A stretch of DNA of 64,000 bases from Azospirillum melinis (GTDB taxonomy: Bacteria; Pseudomonadota; Alphaproteobacteria; Azospirillales; Azospirillaceae): NCBI RefSeq assembly GCF_013340935.1, contig NZ_WHOS01000007.1, forward strand, positions 62,001-126,000. Reading direction: 5' to 3'. Below, one piece after another: positions 36,167-44,951 of this stretch; within the stretch, counting starts at the first letter, position 1, and each line of letters starts with the position of its first letter. The notes below the pieces were generated by a model. The model saw nothing but the letters and a program-made list of their open reading frames with translations, was not told the origin of the DNA and made no database searches. Position numbers and translations under genes: made by a program.

Positions 36167-37791
36167 CGCTCGATCCACACGTTCTTCAACGACGAGATCG
36201 CGCCGTCCGGAGTCGTGTTGATGCCGTGGACCTTGCGGTTGTAGAAGGTGAAGTGCTGCATGTCGAACAGCGGCACCAGCGGCAGGTCGGTCATCGCCTG
36301 ACGCTGGAGGTCGTGGAACAGGAGCTTCCGCTTGTCCGGATCGCTCTCGACGCGGATCGCCTCGATGATGCCGTCCATCGCCGGGCTGGAATAGCTGGAC
36401 GCGTTGACGTAAGGGACGCCCGGTGCCTGGGCCTTGGTCCAGTAAAGCCGGAACAGCCCCATCTGCGGATCGATCAGCGGCGAAATCTGCAACAGGTTCA
36501 AATCGAAGCTGTAGTCCTTGTAGACCTTGCGCAGATAGGTCGGATCGTCCGTGCTGTTCAGCTTCGCGTCGATGCCGACGGCCTTCAGGTTCTGCCGGAT
36601 GAACTCGGCCGAATGGGAGGTCACGTCGCCGACCGCGGTGAAGTCGAGGTTGAGCGCGAAGCGGATGCCATCGGCCTTGCGTGGATAGCCGCCCTCGTCG
36701 AGCAGCCGGTTCGCCGCCGCGACGTCGAAGTCGTAGCGCTGGACGTCGGGCGTGTAGAATGTCTTGACGCTGGCCGGAATCGGTCCGGTTGACGGCTTAC
36801 CCAGCCCGTACCAAACGGTTTCCACCAGCTTCGCCTTGTCGACCGCGTGGGCGACCGCCTTGCGGACCTTGTCGTTCGCCAGGATCGGGTTCCGCAGGTT
36901 GAATTCCAGAATGTAGAACTGGGAATGGTAATCGTAGCCGCGCGTCTCGAACCGCAGGTTCGGATCCTTGCGCAGCCTGGCGACGTCGCCGAACGGCACC
37001 GCGTCGTAGGGTGCGTACTGCACCTCCCCGGTTTCCAGTGCGGCGGCGCGGCTCGCAGTGTCGGGGATGGCCTTGAAGATGACCCGGTCGAGATAGGGTT
37101 TGCCCTCGTCCCAATAGTCCGGATTGCGCTCCAGCTCGACATACTGGCCCTTCTTCCAGTCCTTGAAGCGGAAGGGGCCGGTGCCGACCGGCCGGGAGGT
37201 GGCCGGGTTGGTCTGGATCGGCGCGCCCTCGAAGACATGCTTCGGCAGGATCTGGGATTCCGCCGCGTTCAAGGCGCTCAGGATAACCAGCGACGGCGCG
37301 GAGAGGCGGAAGACGGCGGTGTATCTGTCCGGCGTCTCGACGTCCTGCAGCGAGGCGAAGGTCAGCCGCCCGCGCGGGTGCGTCTTCTTCCACACCTCCA
37401 GCGCACTGAACTTCACGTCATCCGAGGTGAACTCGACGCCGTCATGCCATTTGACGCCGTGCCGCAGTTTGAAGGTGATCGACAGCCCGTCGGGCGCGAC
37501 CTCCCAGCTTTCGGCGAGGCTCGGCCGGACCGAGAGATCCTCGGCATAGCTCAGCAGCCCGTCATACACGTTCGTCGACAGGGCGGCGTTCGCATACTGG
37601 TTGTTGAAGGCGGTGGTGAGGACGGACGGCTGCGGCTCGATGGTGGCGATCAGCGTACCGCCGCGCACCGGCGCCGCGCTCTGCTGTGCCCCGGCCTGGA
37701 GCGGGAGCGCCGCCAGTCCGAAAGCCAGGGCGGCAAGGGCGAGCGGACGGACGAATGGGCGCGCGGCGGGGCGCCCACGGACGAGGACCAT
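36163..37791 (-). CDS. OppA/DppA-family ABC substrate-binding protein
   Basis: 542 residues from ATG 37791 (AAGGA 9 bases upstream). Sec leader ending AGAQ, then GGTLIATIEPQPS, NVYDGLLSYAEDLSVRPSLAESWE, KLRHGVKWHDG, VGTGPFRFKDWKKGQYVELE and ERNPDYWDEGKPYLD: SBP_bac_5 family, used for peptides, nickel, opines and other polar ligands. It is a paralogue of the binding proteins at 39608 and 58057. No permease lies in this operon, so it likely uses the transporter encoded on the divergent plus-strand operon. Confidence 0.9.
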   Translation of the reverse strand: MVLVRGRPAARPFVRPLALAALAFGLAALPLQAGAQQSAAPVRGGTLIATIEPQPSVLTTAFNNQYANAALSTNVYDGLLSYAEDLSVRPSLAESWEVAPDGLSITFKLRHGVKWHDGVEFTSDDVKFSALEVWKKTHPRGRLTFASLQDVETPDRYTAVFRLSAPSLVILSALNAAESQILPKHVFEGAPIQTNPATSRPVGTGPFRFKDWKKGQYVELERNPDYWDEGKPYLDRVIFKAIPDTASRAAALETGEVQYAPYDAVPFGDVARLRKDPNLRFETRGYDYHSQFYILEFNLRNPILANDKVRKAVAHAVDKAKLVETVWYGLGKPSTGPIPASVKTFYTPDVQRYDFDVAAANRLLDEGGYPRKADGIRFALNLDFTAVGDVTSHSAEFIRQNLKAVGIDAKLNSTDDPTYLRKVYKDYSFDLNLLQISPLIDPQMGLFRLYWTKAQAPGVPYVNASSYSSPAMDGIIEAIRVESDPDKRKLLFHDLQRQAMTDLPLVPLFDMQHFTFYNRKVHGINTTPDGAISSLKNVWIER

Positions 37792-37859
37792 GGTCGATTC
37801 CTTCTGGATCGGGCGGTGTAAAAGTCTGGGTGTGAAAGTCTGTCGTTGTGGAACCGGCA

Positions 37860-39200
37860 TCAGGCCGTGGCTGCCGCCGGTCGACGATGCCGGACGGACG
37901 GCGGCGGCAATCCCAGATGGTCGCGCAGCGTTCGTCCGCTGTAGGCCTCGCGGAAGATCCCGCGCCTGCGCAGCAGCGGAACGACCTCCTCCACGAAGAC
38001 CTCCAGGCCGGAGACGGTAACGTCCGGCATGATGTTGAAGCCGTCGACGGCGCCCGAGCGGAACCATGTCTCGATCCCGTCGGCCACCTGCTCCGGCGTG
38101 CCGACGGCCAGGCGGTGCTGGGTCCCGCCGCCGCCCTGGGCCTTGACGAGATCGCGCACCGTCAACCCGTTCCGCTGGGCGAGCGTGACGGTTCCCTTGA
38201 AGAAGGTCTGGCTGTGATTCTCCGGGAACGGGATGTCGGCGGGAAGCGGCTCGTCCAGCTTCAGCCGGCCGGGATCGACGTTGAGGGTGCGGGCCAGCCG
38301 TGCAAGCCCGTAGTCGATGGGCACGCTCTCCCACAGGTCCCGCTCGCGCCGCTTGGCTTCGGCTTCCGTGCTGCCGAGTATGGTGACCAGACCGGGGCAG
38401 ATCACCACCTCGGCCGGGGCCCGGCCGGAACGCAGCAACCGGGCCCGCAAGCCGTCGGCGAAGCTCCTGGCCTCATCGAGGCTGTGCGCGACCGAGAAGA
38501 CGAGATCCGCATGGCGGGCGGCGAGGTCCTGGCCGTCGCCCGACCCTCCGGCCTGGACGATGACCGGCCGGCCCTGCGGCGAAGGCGGAACGTTGAGCGC
38601 CCCCTGTACGGAAAAGTAACGTCCCCGATGGTCGATCGGATGGATGCGGGAACCGTCGATGAAGCGCCCGCTTTCCTTGTCGCCGACCAGTGCGCCCGGC
38701 TCCCAGCTGTCCCAGAGGGCGGTCACCACATCGGCGAATTCGACGGCGCGGGCATAGCGCTGGTCATGGGGCAGCACCTCGTCGAGACCGAAATTGCGCG
38801 CCGTGCCGGTTTCAGCGGTGGTGACGATGTTCCATCCCGACCGGCCCCCGCTGACATGGTCGAGCGACGCGAAGCGGCGCGCCACGTTGTAGGGCTCGTT
38901 GTAGGTGGTCGACAGGGTGGCGATCAGCCCGATGTGCGTCGTCGCCGCCGCCATCGCCGCCAGCACGACGGTCGGCTCCAGGGCTTGGTAGGGCCGCAGG
39001 TCCGGCCGGTCCGGCAGGGCCGGATTGTCGGCGAGGAAGACGGCGTCGAAGGTGCCCCGCTCGGCGAGCTGGGCCTGGCGCACGAGGAAGGCCGGGTCGA
39101 TGAAGTCCGCCGCCTCGCTCTCCGGCCGTCGCCAGGCGGAGCTGTAGGAACCGGCATTCATGAAGTTCAGATTCAGATGCAGCTGTCTCGGGGGGCTCAT
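37860..39200 (-). CDS. FMNH2-dependent monooxygenase, NtaA/SnaA/DszA family
   Basis: 446 residues from ATG 39200; an open frame to 39395 adds only low-complexity residues. LNLNFMNAGSYSSAWRRPES, ASLDHVSGGRSGWNIVTTAE, RYARAVEFADVVTALWDSWE, VQGALNVPPSPQGRPVIVQAG and YSGRTLRDHLGL are family marks. The bacterial luciferase-like barrel uses reduced FMN to cleave C-S or C-N bonds. Heads the operon with an OppA-like protein and two DszC-like enzymes. More like the enzyme at 11221 than like the tandem pair at 41264/42646. Confidence 0.86.
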   Translation of the reverse strand: MSPPRQLHLNLNFMNAGSYSSAWRRPESEAADFIDPAFLVRQAQLAERGTFDAVFLADNPALPDRPDLRPYQALEPTVVLAAMAAATTHIGLIATLSTTYNEPYNVARRFASLDHVSGGRSGWNIVTTAETGTARNFGLDEVLPHDQRYARAVEFADVVTALWDSWEPGALVGDKESGRFIDGSRIHPIDHRGRYFSVQGALNVPPSPQGRPVIVQAGGSGDGQDLAARHADLVFSVAHSLDEARSFADGLRARLLRSGRAPAEVVICPGLVTILGSTEAEAKRRERDLWESVPIDYGLARLARTLNVDPGRLKLDEPLPADIPFPENHSQTFFKGTVTLAQRNGLTVRDLVKAQGGGGTQHRLAVGTPEQVADGIETWFRSGAVDGFNIMPDVTVSGLEVFVEEVVPLLRRRGIFREAYSGRTLRDHLGLPPPSVRHRRPAAATA

Positions 39201-39607
39201 GGCGGCTCTCGCTGGATGGCGCATGGCGCCGGAACGGAAGACGGAAGACGGAACACGGCAGAGGGGCTGCGGACAGCCAGGACGGGGGTGCGGCGCTGGG
39301 TGGCCGGGCCGCACGCAGGCCCCCCGGTTCCACGGGAAAGCCTGGAAATCCGGACAGGTTTTACGCATGTCCATCGTTGTTATACATAAAATCACATATC
39401 GGGATATTTTTGTCTATGGATCTTATAGACAAAAATGAGTAAGGGTAGAAACCAGACGGGCAGGAACCCCCGGACACCCTCCAGCCACCCTCGCCGGGCG
39501 GATCCGGACCAGGCGGACAGTGTCAGGTCCGGCCGGGCGCCAGCCGCAAGATCGCTCTCAACGCCATCAGGACAGAGGCCGGCCGATGCCGGCCGGGAGA
39601 AGCCGCG
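39201..39607. promoter_or_regulatory. divergent promoter region of the two large uptake operons
   Basis: 407 bp between the minus operon (start 39200) and the plus operon (start 39608). AT-rich from 39360 to 39440, centred on the perfect inverted repeat listed separately. The rest is GC-rich with no supported gene. Confidence 0.55.
39406..39436. promoter_or_regulatory. perfect 12-bp inverted repeat, candidate operator
   Basis: atttttgtctat (39406-39417), 7-bp centre, atagacaaaaat (39425-39436). A perfect 31-bp dyad in the AT-rich core between divergent operons is typical of a dimeric regulator site; followed on the plus strand by no gene for 170 bp. Which regulator binds is unknown; no regulator gene is adjacent. 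Confidence 0.6.
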
Positions 39608-41254
39608 TTGCTCAAGAATCCCTCACGACCGCCGCTTCCGGCGGTCTCGCGCCGCCGCTTCTCGCAAGGGGCCTTCGTCGCGCTCGCCTCGCTGGGATTG
39701 CCTGGAGGAGTGGCGTCCGCGGCACCGGTTCCCGCCGCCGGACAACCGGTGCGCGGCGGCACCCTGGTGGCGGTCATCCAGCCGGAACCGACCGCGCTCG
39801 CCAGCGCGGTCAACAACAACTACGCAAACGCCTCGGTCAGCGCGAACGTCTATGACGGGTTGCTGCGCTACGACGAGGAGATGCTGCCGCAGCCGGCGCT
39901 GGCCGAATCCTGGGAGGTGTCGGACGGCGGCCGCAGCATCCTCTTCCGGCTGCGCAAGGGGGTGACATGGCATGATGGCGCGGACTTCACCGCCGCCGAC
40001 GTGCGGTTCAGCGCGCTGGAGCTGTGGAAGAAGCTGCATGCGCGCGGCCGGGTGACCTTCAGCGCCCTGCTCGACGTCGAGACGCCCGATCCGCACACCG
40101 CGATCTTCCGCCTCTCGGCACCGGCCCCGGTGATCCTGAGCGCGCTGAACGCGGCGGAATCGCAGGTGATGCCGAAGCACCTGTACGAGAACACCGACAT
40201 CCTGAAAAACCCCAGGAACAACGCGCCGGTCGGCACCGGCCCCTTCATCTTCAAGGAGTGGAGGAAGGGCCAGCACATCGTGCTGGACCGCAACCCCGCC
40301 TACTGGGACGAGGGCAAGCCCCACCTCGACCGCCTCGTCTTCCGGATCATTCCCGATGCCGCGTCGCGGGCGGTGGCCCTGGAGACCGGCGAGATCCACT
40401 ATGCTCCCTTCACCGCGGTCCCGCTCGCCGATGTCGCCCGGCTCCGCAACGACCCGGCGCTGGCGGTCAGCACCAGCGGCTATGCCTTCCAGTCCCACGT
40501 CTTCCTGCTCGATTTCAATTTGTCGAACCCGCATCTGGCCGACCTGCGGGTGCGGCGCGCCATTGCCCATGCCATCGACCGCCAGGGACTGATCGACACG
40601 GTCTGGTACGGCTTCGGCAAGCCGGCTGTGAGCCCCGTGCCGTCGCAGCTCACCCGCTTCCACAATCCCGACGTCCCGCGCCACGACCACGATCCCGCCC
40701 GGGCGGAAGCGCTGCTGGACGAGGCCGGCCTGCCACGGGGTGCCAACGGCGTCCGCTTTACCGTCACCCACGACTATCTGCCCTTCGGCGAGACCTATCG
40801 GGATGCCGGCGAATACATCCGCAACAACCTGAAGAAGGTCGGCATCGACTTCGTGCTGCGCGGCCAGGACTATCCGAGCTGGACCAGGCGGGTCTACACC
40901 GATTACGCCTACGACATCGACAGCAACACCGTGGCCGTGATGATGGATCCGGAGATGGGATTGCCGCGGCTGCTGCTGTCGACCAACCATGTCCGGGGGG
41001 TTCCGACCTCCAACAACACCGGCTACGACAACCCGGAGGCCGACCGCGTCATCAAGGCGCTCCAGGTCGAGCCGGATGCTGGAAAACGCAAGGCGCTGTT
41101 CGGCGAGTTGCAGGCGATCGCCATGACCGATCTGCCGATCCTGCCGCTGTCCGAAATGCGGCACGTCACCATCCACAGCCGGAAACTCCGGGGTCTGGCA
41201 CAGGCCCCCGATGCGGCGCTGGCCTCGCTCGCCGACGCCTGGCTGTCGGCCTGA
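39608..41254 (+). CDS. OppA/DppA-family ABC substrate-binding protein, Tat leader
   Basis: 548 residues from TTG 39608, supported by GGGAGAAG 6-13 bases upstream. VSRRRFSQGAFVALASLGL is a twin-arginine leader with cleavage after ASA. GGTLVAVIQPEPTALASAVN, NVYDGLLRYDEEMLPQPALA, VTWHDGADFTAADVRFSALE and NPAYWDEGKPHLD place it in SBP_bac_5, close to the 36163 and 58057 proteins. It begins the 11-gene operon that holds its own DppBCDF-type transporter. Confidence 0.9.
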   Translation: MLKNPSRPPLPAVSRRRFSQGAFVALASLGLPGGVASAAPVPAAGQPVRGGTLVAVIQPEPTALASAVNNNYANASVSANVYDGLLRYDEEMLPQPALAESWEVSDGGRSILFRLRKGVTWHDGADFTAADVRFSALELWKKLHARGRVTFSALLDVETPDPHTAIFRLSAPAPVILSALNAAESQVMPKHLYENTDILKNPRNNAPVGTGPFIFKEWRKGQHIVLDRNPAYWDEGKPHLDRLVFRIIPDAASRAVALETGEIHYAPFTAVPLADVARLRNDPALAVSTSGYAFQSHVFLLDFNLSNPHLADLRVRRAIAHAIDRQGLIDTVWYGFGKPAVSPVPSQLTRFHNPDVPRHDHDPARAEALLDEAGLPRGANGVRFTVTHDYLPFGETYRDAGEYIRNNLKKVGIDFVLRGQDYPSWTRRVYTDYAYDIDSNTVAVMMDPEMGLPRLLLSTNHVRGVPTSNNTGYDNPEADRVIKALQVEPDAGKRKALFGELQAIAMTDLPILPLSEMRHVTIHSRKLRGLAQAPDAALASLADAWLSA

Positions 41255-41263
41255 GAGGAAAGC

Positions 41264-42649
41264 ATGGCCAAGGAAATCCGTTTCAACGCCTTCGTCGTCA
41301 ACCGGCCGGTCCACCAGTCGCCGGGACTGTGGCGGCATCCGCGCGACCGCTCCACCTCCTACCAGGATCTCGGCTACTGGGTCGAACTGGCGCGCACGCT
41401 GGAGCGCGGCAGTTTCGACACCGTCTTCCTCGCCGACGGCATCGGGGTGAACGACGTCTATGGCGGCGGGATCGAGGCGGCGCTGCGCCATGGGTCGCAG
41501 GTGCCAACCAACGACCCGATCCTGCTGATCCCGGCGATGGCGCATGCCACCCGCGACCTCGGCTTCGCCGTCACCGGCAACCTGTCCTTCGAGCAGCCCT
41601 ATCTGTTCGCCCGCCGGCTGTCCACCCTCGACCAGCTCACCCGCGGCCGGCTGGCCTGGAACATCGTCACCGGCAAGTCGGCGGCCGGCGCCAAGGGGCT
41701 GGGGCGCAGCATCGTCGCCCATGACCGGCGCTACGACATCGCCGACGAGTTCATGGAGGTGGTCTACAAGCTGTGGGAGGGCAGCTGGGAGGACGACGCG
41801 GTCCTCTGGGACCGCGAGGCCGGCATCTTCGCCGATCCCGCCAAGGTGCACCGCGTCCGTCACGACGGGGAGCATTACCGCCTCGACGCCATCCACCTGA
41901 CCGAACCGTCGCCACAGCGCACCCCCCTGCTCTTCCAGGCCGGCGGGTCGCAGCGCGGGCGCCAGTTCGCCGCCCGGCACGCCGAAGGTATCTTCCTGGC
42001 CGCCCCTACCAAGACGGTGGCCGGCGCCGTCGTCCGCGACGTGCGCCGCCGCGCCGCCGAGAACGGCCGCGACCCGGCCGAGCTTCTGTTCTTCCCGCTC
42101 GTCACCGTCATCACCGGCGAGACCGAACGGGAGGCGAAGGCCAAGCTGGCGGACTACCAGAGCTATATCAGCCACGAAGGCGCCCTCGTGCTCTTTTCCG
42201 GCTGGACCGGAATCGATCTCGCCGGGCGCGATCCCGACGAGGTTCTGCGCTTCGAGGACCGCGACAACGGCGTGGTCTCCACCATCGAGGCCTTCACCAC
42301 CGCCGATCCCGACCGCTCCTGGACCCTGCGCGAGATCGCCCGCCATGCCGGCATCGGCGGGCAGGGGCCGGTGATCGTCGGCTCGCCCACCCAGGTGGCG
42401 GACGAGTTGCAGTCATGGGTCGAGGAGGTCGGCGCCGACGGCTTCAACCTCGCCTATGCGGTGGCGCCGGACAGCTACGTCGACTTCGTCGATCTGGTGG
42501 TGCCGGAACTGCAGCGCCGCGGCGCCTGCAAGCGCGACTATGCCCCCGGTACGCTGCGCGAGAAGCTCTACGGCCCCGGGCGGGCCCGGCTGACCGCTCC
42601 GCATCCGGCGGCGGCCTTCCGGCACCTGCCGGCGGAGGACGCGGCATGA
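41264..42649 (+). CDS. FMNH2-dependent monooxygenase, NtaA/DmoA-type
   Basis: 461 residues; AGAGGAAAG precedes the ATG. EIRFNAFVVNRPVHQSPGLW, HPRDRSTSYQDLGYWVELAR, STLDQLTRGRLAWNIVTGK, RYDIADEFMEVVYKLWEGSW, EPSPQRTPLLFQAGGSQRGR and YAPGTLREKLYG are the pattern of the nitrilotriacetate/dimethyl-sulfide monooxygenase branch. Reduced flavin must come from elsewhere. Tandem paralogue of the next gene (ATGA overlap). Confidence 0.87.
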   Translation: MAKEIRFNAFVVNRPVHQSPGLWRHPRDRSTSYQDLGYWVELARTLERGSFDTVFLADGIGVNDVYGGGIEAALRHGSQVPTNDPILLIPAMAHATRDLGFAVTGNLSFEQPYLFARRLSTLDQLTRGRLAWNIVTGKSAAGAKGLGRSIVAHDRRYDIADEFMEVVYKLWEGSWEDDAVLWDREAGIFADPAKVHRVRHDGEHYRLDAIHLTEPSPQRTPLLFQAGGSQRGRQFAARHAEGIFLAAPTKTVAGAVVRDVRRRAAENGRDPAELLFFPLVTVITGETEREAKAKLADYQSYISHEGALVLFSGWTGIDLAGRDPDEVLRFEDRDNGVVSTIEAFTTADPDRSWTLREIARHAGIGGQGPVIVGSPTQVADELQSWVEEVGADGFNLAYAVAPDSYVDFVDLVVPELQRRGACKRDYAPGTLREKLYGPGRARLTAPHPAAAFRHLPAEDAA

Positions 42650-44034
42650 CCGGCCGGACCCACCATAAGGAAATCCGCCTCAACGCCTTCCACATGAACG
42701 CGCCCGGCCATTCCTGGGCCGGCCTGTGGACCCATCCGAAGGACCGCTGCGCCGACTACACCGACCTCGATTTCTGGATCGAGCTGGCACGCACCGCCGA
42801 GCGCGGCAAGCTCGACGGCATCTTCCTGGCCGACGTCTCCGGCGTCTACGACGTCTATGCCGGCACGCCGGACGCGGCGCTGGCGGCCGGCGCCCAAATC
42901 CCGAGCAACGACCCGTCGGTCCTGATCTCCGCCATGGCCGCGGCGACCCGCGATCTCGGCTTCGGCGTCACCGCTTCGGTCGGGTACGAACAGCCCTATT
43001 ACCTCGCCCGCCGCTTCTCCACGCTCGACCACCTGACCAAGGGGCGGGTCGGCTGGAACATCGTCACCGGCTATCTGGAAAGCGCCGCACGGGCAATCGG
43101 CGACGGCGGGGTGCGGGAGCACGACCAGCGCTACGACCGCGCCGACGAGTTCCTGGAACTGGCTTACCGGCTGTGGGAGGGCAGCTGGGAGGACGGTGCG
43201 GCGGTACGCGACAAGGCCGGCAGGGTCTTCGTCCGGCCGGAGAAGGTCCACCGGATCACCCATCGCGGCACCTTCTTCGACCTCGACGCCATCCATCTCA
43301 GCGAACCCTCGCCGCAGCGCACCCCCCTGCTCTACCAAGCCGGCACCTCGGGCCGCGGGCGCGAGTTCGCGGCACGCCACGCCGAATGCGTGTTCATGAA
43401 CCAGAGCAGGGCCGCGGTTGCGGAGGCCGCCGCCGACATCCGCCGCCGCGCCGCCGCCTATGGCCGGCACCCGGAGGATCTTCTGGTCTTCGTCGGCGCC
43501 ACCGTCATCGTCGCCCCGACCGAGGCGGAGGCGCGCGACAAGTACGAGGAGTACCGCAGCCATCTCGACACCCGGGGCGCCCTCGCCCTGCTGTCGGGCT
43601 GGACCGGCATCGACTTCTCGCAATACGGCCCCGACGATCCGGTGCGCTACGTCAAGAGCAACGGCATGCAGTCGAAGATCGAGGCGATGACCCTGCGCAG
43701 CCCGGACCGGGTCTGGCGCGTGCGCGACCTCGCCGATTTCGGCGAGGTCGGCGGGCGCGGCCCCTTCATCGTCGGCACGCCGTCGCAGGTGGCAGACGAG
43801 CTGCTGACCTGGGTCGAGGCCGGCGCCGACGGCTTCAACCTCACCCGCGTGGTGGAGCCGGCCAACCTGACCGACATCGTCGACCTGCTGGTGCCCGAAC
43901 TCCAGGACCGCGGGGTCTACAAGACCGAATACAGCCCCGGCCCCCTGCGCGAGAAGCTGTTCGGTCCCGGCCATGCCCGGCTTTCGCCGCGCCATCCCGG
44001 CCACGCCTTCCGCCAGCCCGGCCCTACAGCCTGA
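42646..44034 (+). CDS. FMNH2-dependent monooxygenase, NtaA/DmoA-type (tandem paralogue)
   Basis: 462 residues. Same plan as the preceding protein: EIRLNAFHMNAPGHSWAGLW, HPKDRCADYTDLDFWIELAR, STLDHLTKGRVGWNIVTGY, LWEGSWEDGA, EPSPQRTPLLYQAGTSGRGR, YSPGPLREKLFG. The pair may act as a two-component or two-substrate set on alkyl sulfides or amino-polycarboxylates. Start overlaps the upstream stop by 4 bp. Confidence 0.87.
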   Translation: MTGRTHHKEIRLNAFHMNAPGHSWAGLWTHPKDRCADYTDLDFWIELARTAERGKLDGIFLADVSGVYDVYAGTPDAALAAGAQIPSNDPSVLISAMAAATRDLGFGVTASVGYEQPYYLARRFSTLDHLTKGRVGWNIVTGYLESAARAIGDGGVREHDQRYDRADEFLELAYRLWEGSWEDGAAVRDKAGRVFVRPEKVHRITHRGTFFDLDAIHLSEPSPQRTPLLYQAGTSGRGREFAARHAECVFMNQSRAAVAEAAADIRRRAAAYGRHPEDLLVFVGATVIVAPTEAEARDKYEEYRSHLDTRGALALLSGWTGIDFSQYGPDDPVRYVKSNGMQSKIEAMTLRSPDRVWRVRDLADFGEVGGRGPFIVGTPSQVADELLTWVEAGADGFNLTRVVEPANLTDIVDLLVPELQDRGVYKTEYSPGPLREKLFGPGHARLSPRHPGHAFRQPGPTA

Positions 44035-44063
44035 CCGTCAGCCTGACCGTCAGCCTGACCGCC
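44028..44063. repeat. 12-bp tandem repeat (three copies)
   Basis: agcctgaccgtc repeats at 44028, 44040 and 44052 (last copy with one change), covering the monooxygenase stop codon and ending 20 bp before the SDR start. Probably slippage; lengthens the spacer before the AGGAG of the SDR gene. Confidence 0.8.
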
Positions 44064-44083
44064 AGCCCAACAGGAGTTTCGCC

Positions 44084-44926
44084 ATGGATCTCGCCCTTGC
44101 CGGCAAGGTCGTCCTCGTCACCGGCGGCAGCAAGGGGCTCGGCCTCGCCGCCGCCCGCGCCTTCGCCCGCGAAGGCTCGCGCGTGGTCATCGCGTCGCGC
44201 AGCCGTGAGAACCTCGCCGCCGCGCAGGCCGCCCTCGCCGCCGAGGGGCTGGAGGTCGCGACGGTCGCCGCCGATTTCGCCGACGCTGCCGAGGCCACCC
44301 GCGCCGTCGCCGAGGCCGAACGCCCCTTCGGCCCGGTCGAGGTGCTGATCAACAGCGCCGGCGCCGCGAAGCGCACCCCGGCCGAGGACCTCGACGCCGC
44401 CGCCTGGAAGGCCGGGCTTGAGGCCAAGTTCTTCCCCTACATCCACGCCCAGGACGCCGTGCTCAGGAGCTTCCGGCGCCGGGCCGGGGCGGGGGCCGGG
44501 GCGGACGGCCGGGCGGAAACCCGGCTGCCTCCGCCCCGGCAGATCGGCGCCATCGTCAACATCGTCGGCACCGGCGGCCGCATTCCCTCCGGCACCCATC
44601 TGCCGGGCGGCTCCGCCAACGCCGCCCTGCTGCTGTCGACGCTGGGGCTCGCCCGCGAATACGCGCCCTACGGCATCCGCATCAACGCAATCAATCCCGG
44701 CTTCACCCTGACCGACCGCATCGAGCAGAACCTCGCCCTGGAGGCCAGACGCCTCGGCATCAGCCGCGACGAGGCGCTGGCCGCCGGTGCCGCCGCCACG
44801 CCGCTGCGCCGCTACGGCGAGGCCCATGAGATCGCCGAGGTGGCGCTGTTCCTGGCCAGCGAGCGGGCGAGCTACGTGGTCGGCGCGCTGGTCGCGGTGG
44901 ACGGCGGCCAGAGCCTGGCCCTGTAG
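44084..44926 (+). CDS. short-chain dehydrogenase/reductase-fold protein lacking the YxxxK motif
   Basis: 280 residues; AGGAG 9 bases before ATG. Cofactor site TGGSKGLG at 13-20, NSAG at 90-93 and C-terminal RYGEAHEIAEVALFLASE, VDGGQSL are classical SDR. The catalytic region reads GTGGR then LPGGSANAALLL, where Gly175 and Asn179 replace the usual Tyr and Lys, and the Ser is also lost. Either a non-classical SDR with other catalysis or a binding protein. A 20-residue Gly/Ala-rich insert (134-152) precedes it. Confidence 0.8.
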   Translation: MDLALAGKVVLVTGGSKGLGLAAARAFAREGSRVVIASRSRENLAAAQAALAAEGLEVATVAADFADAAEATRAVAEAERPFGPVEVLINSAGAAKRTPAEDLDAAAWKAGLEAKFFPYIHAQDAVLRSFRRRAGAGAGADGRAETRLPPPRQIGAIVNIVGTGGRIPSGTHLPGGSANAALLLSTLGLAREYAPYGIRINAINPGFTLTDRIEQNLALEARRLGISRDEALAAGAAATPLRRYGEAHEIAEVALFLASERASYVVGALVAVDGGQSLAL

Positions 44927-44951
44927 CGGCCGCCTGAGGACGGAGAACGCC

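Noticed and set aside
44028-44063. CRISPR-like array
   Set aside because: Three contiguous 12-bp copies without spacers; simple tandem repeat.
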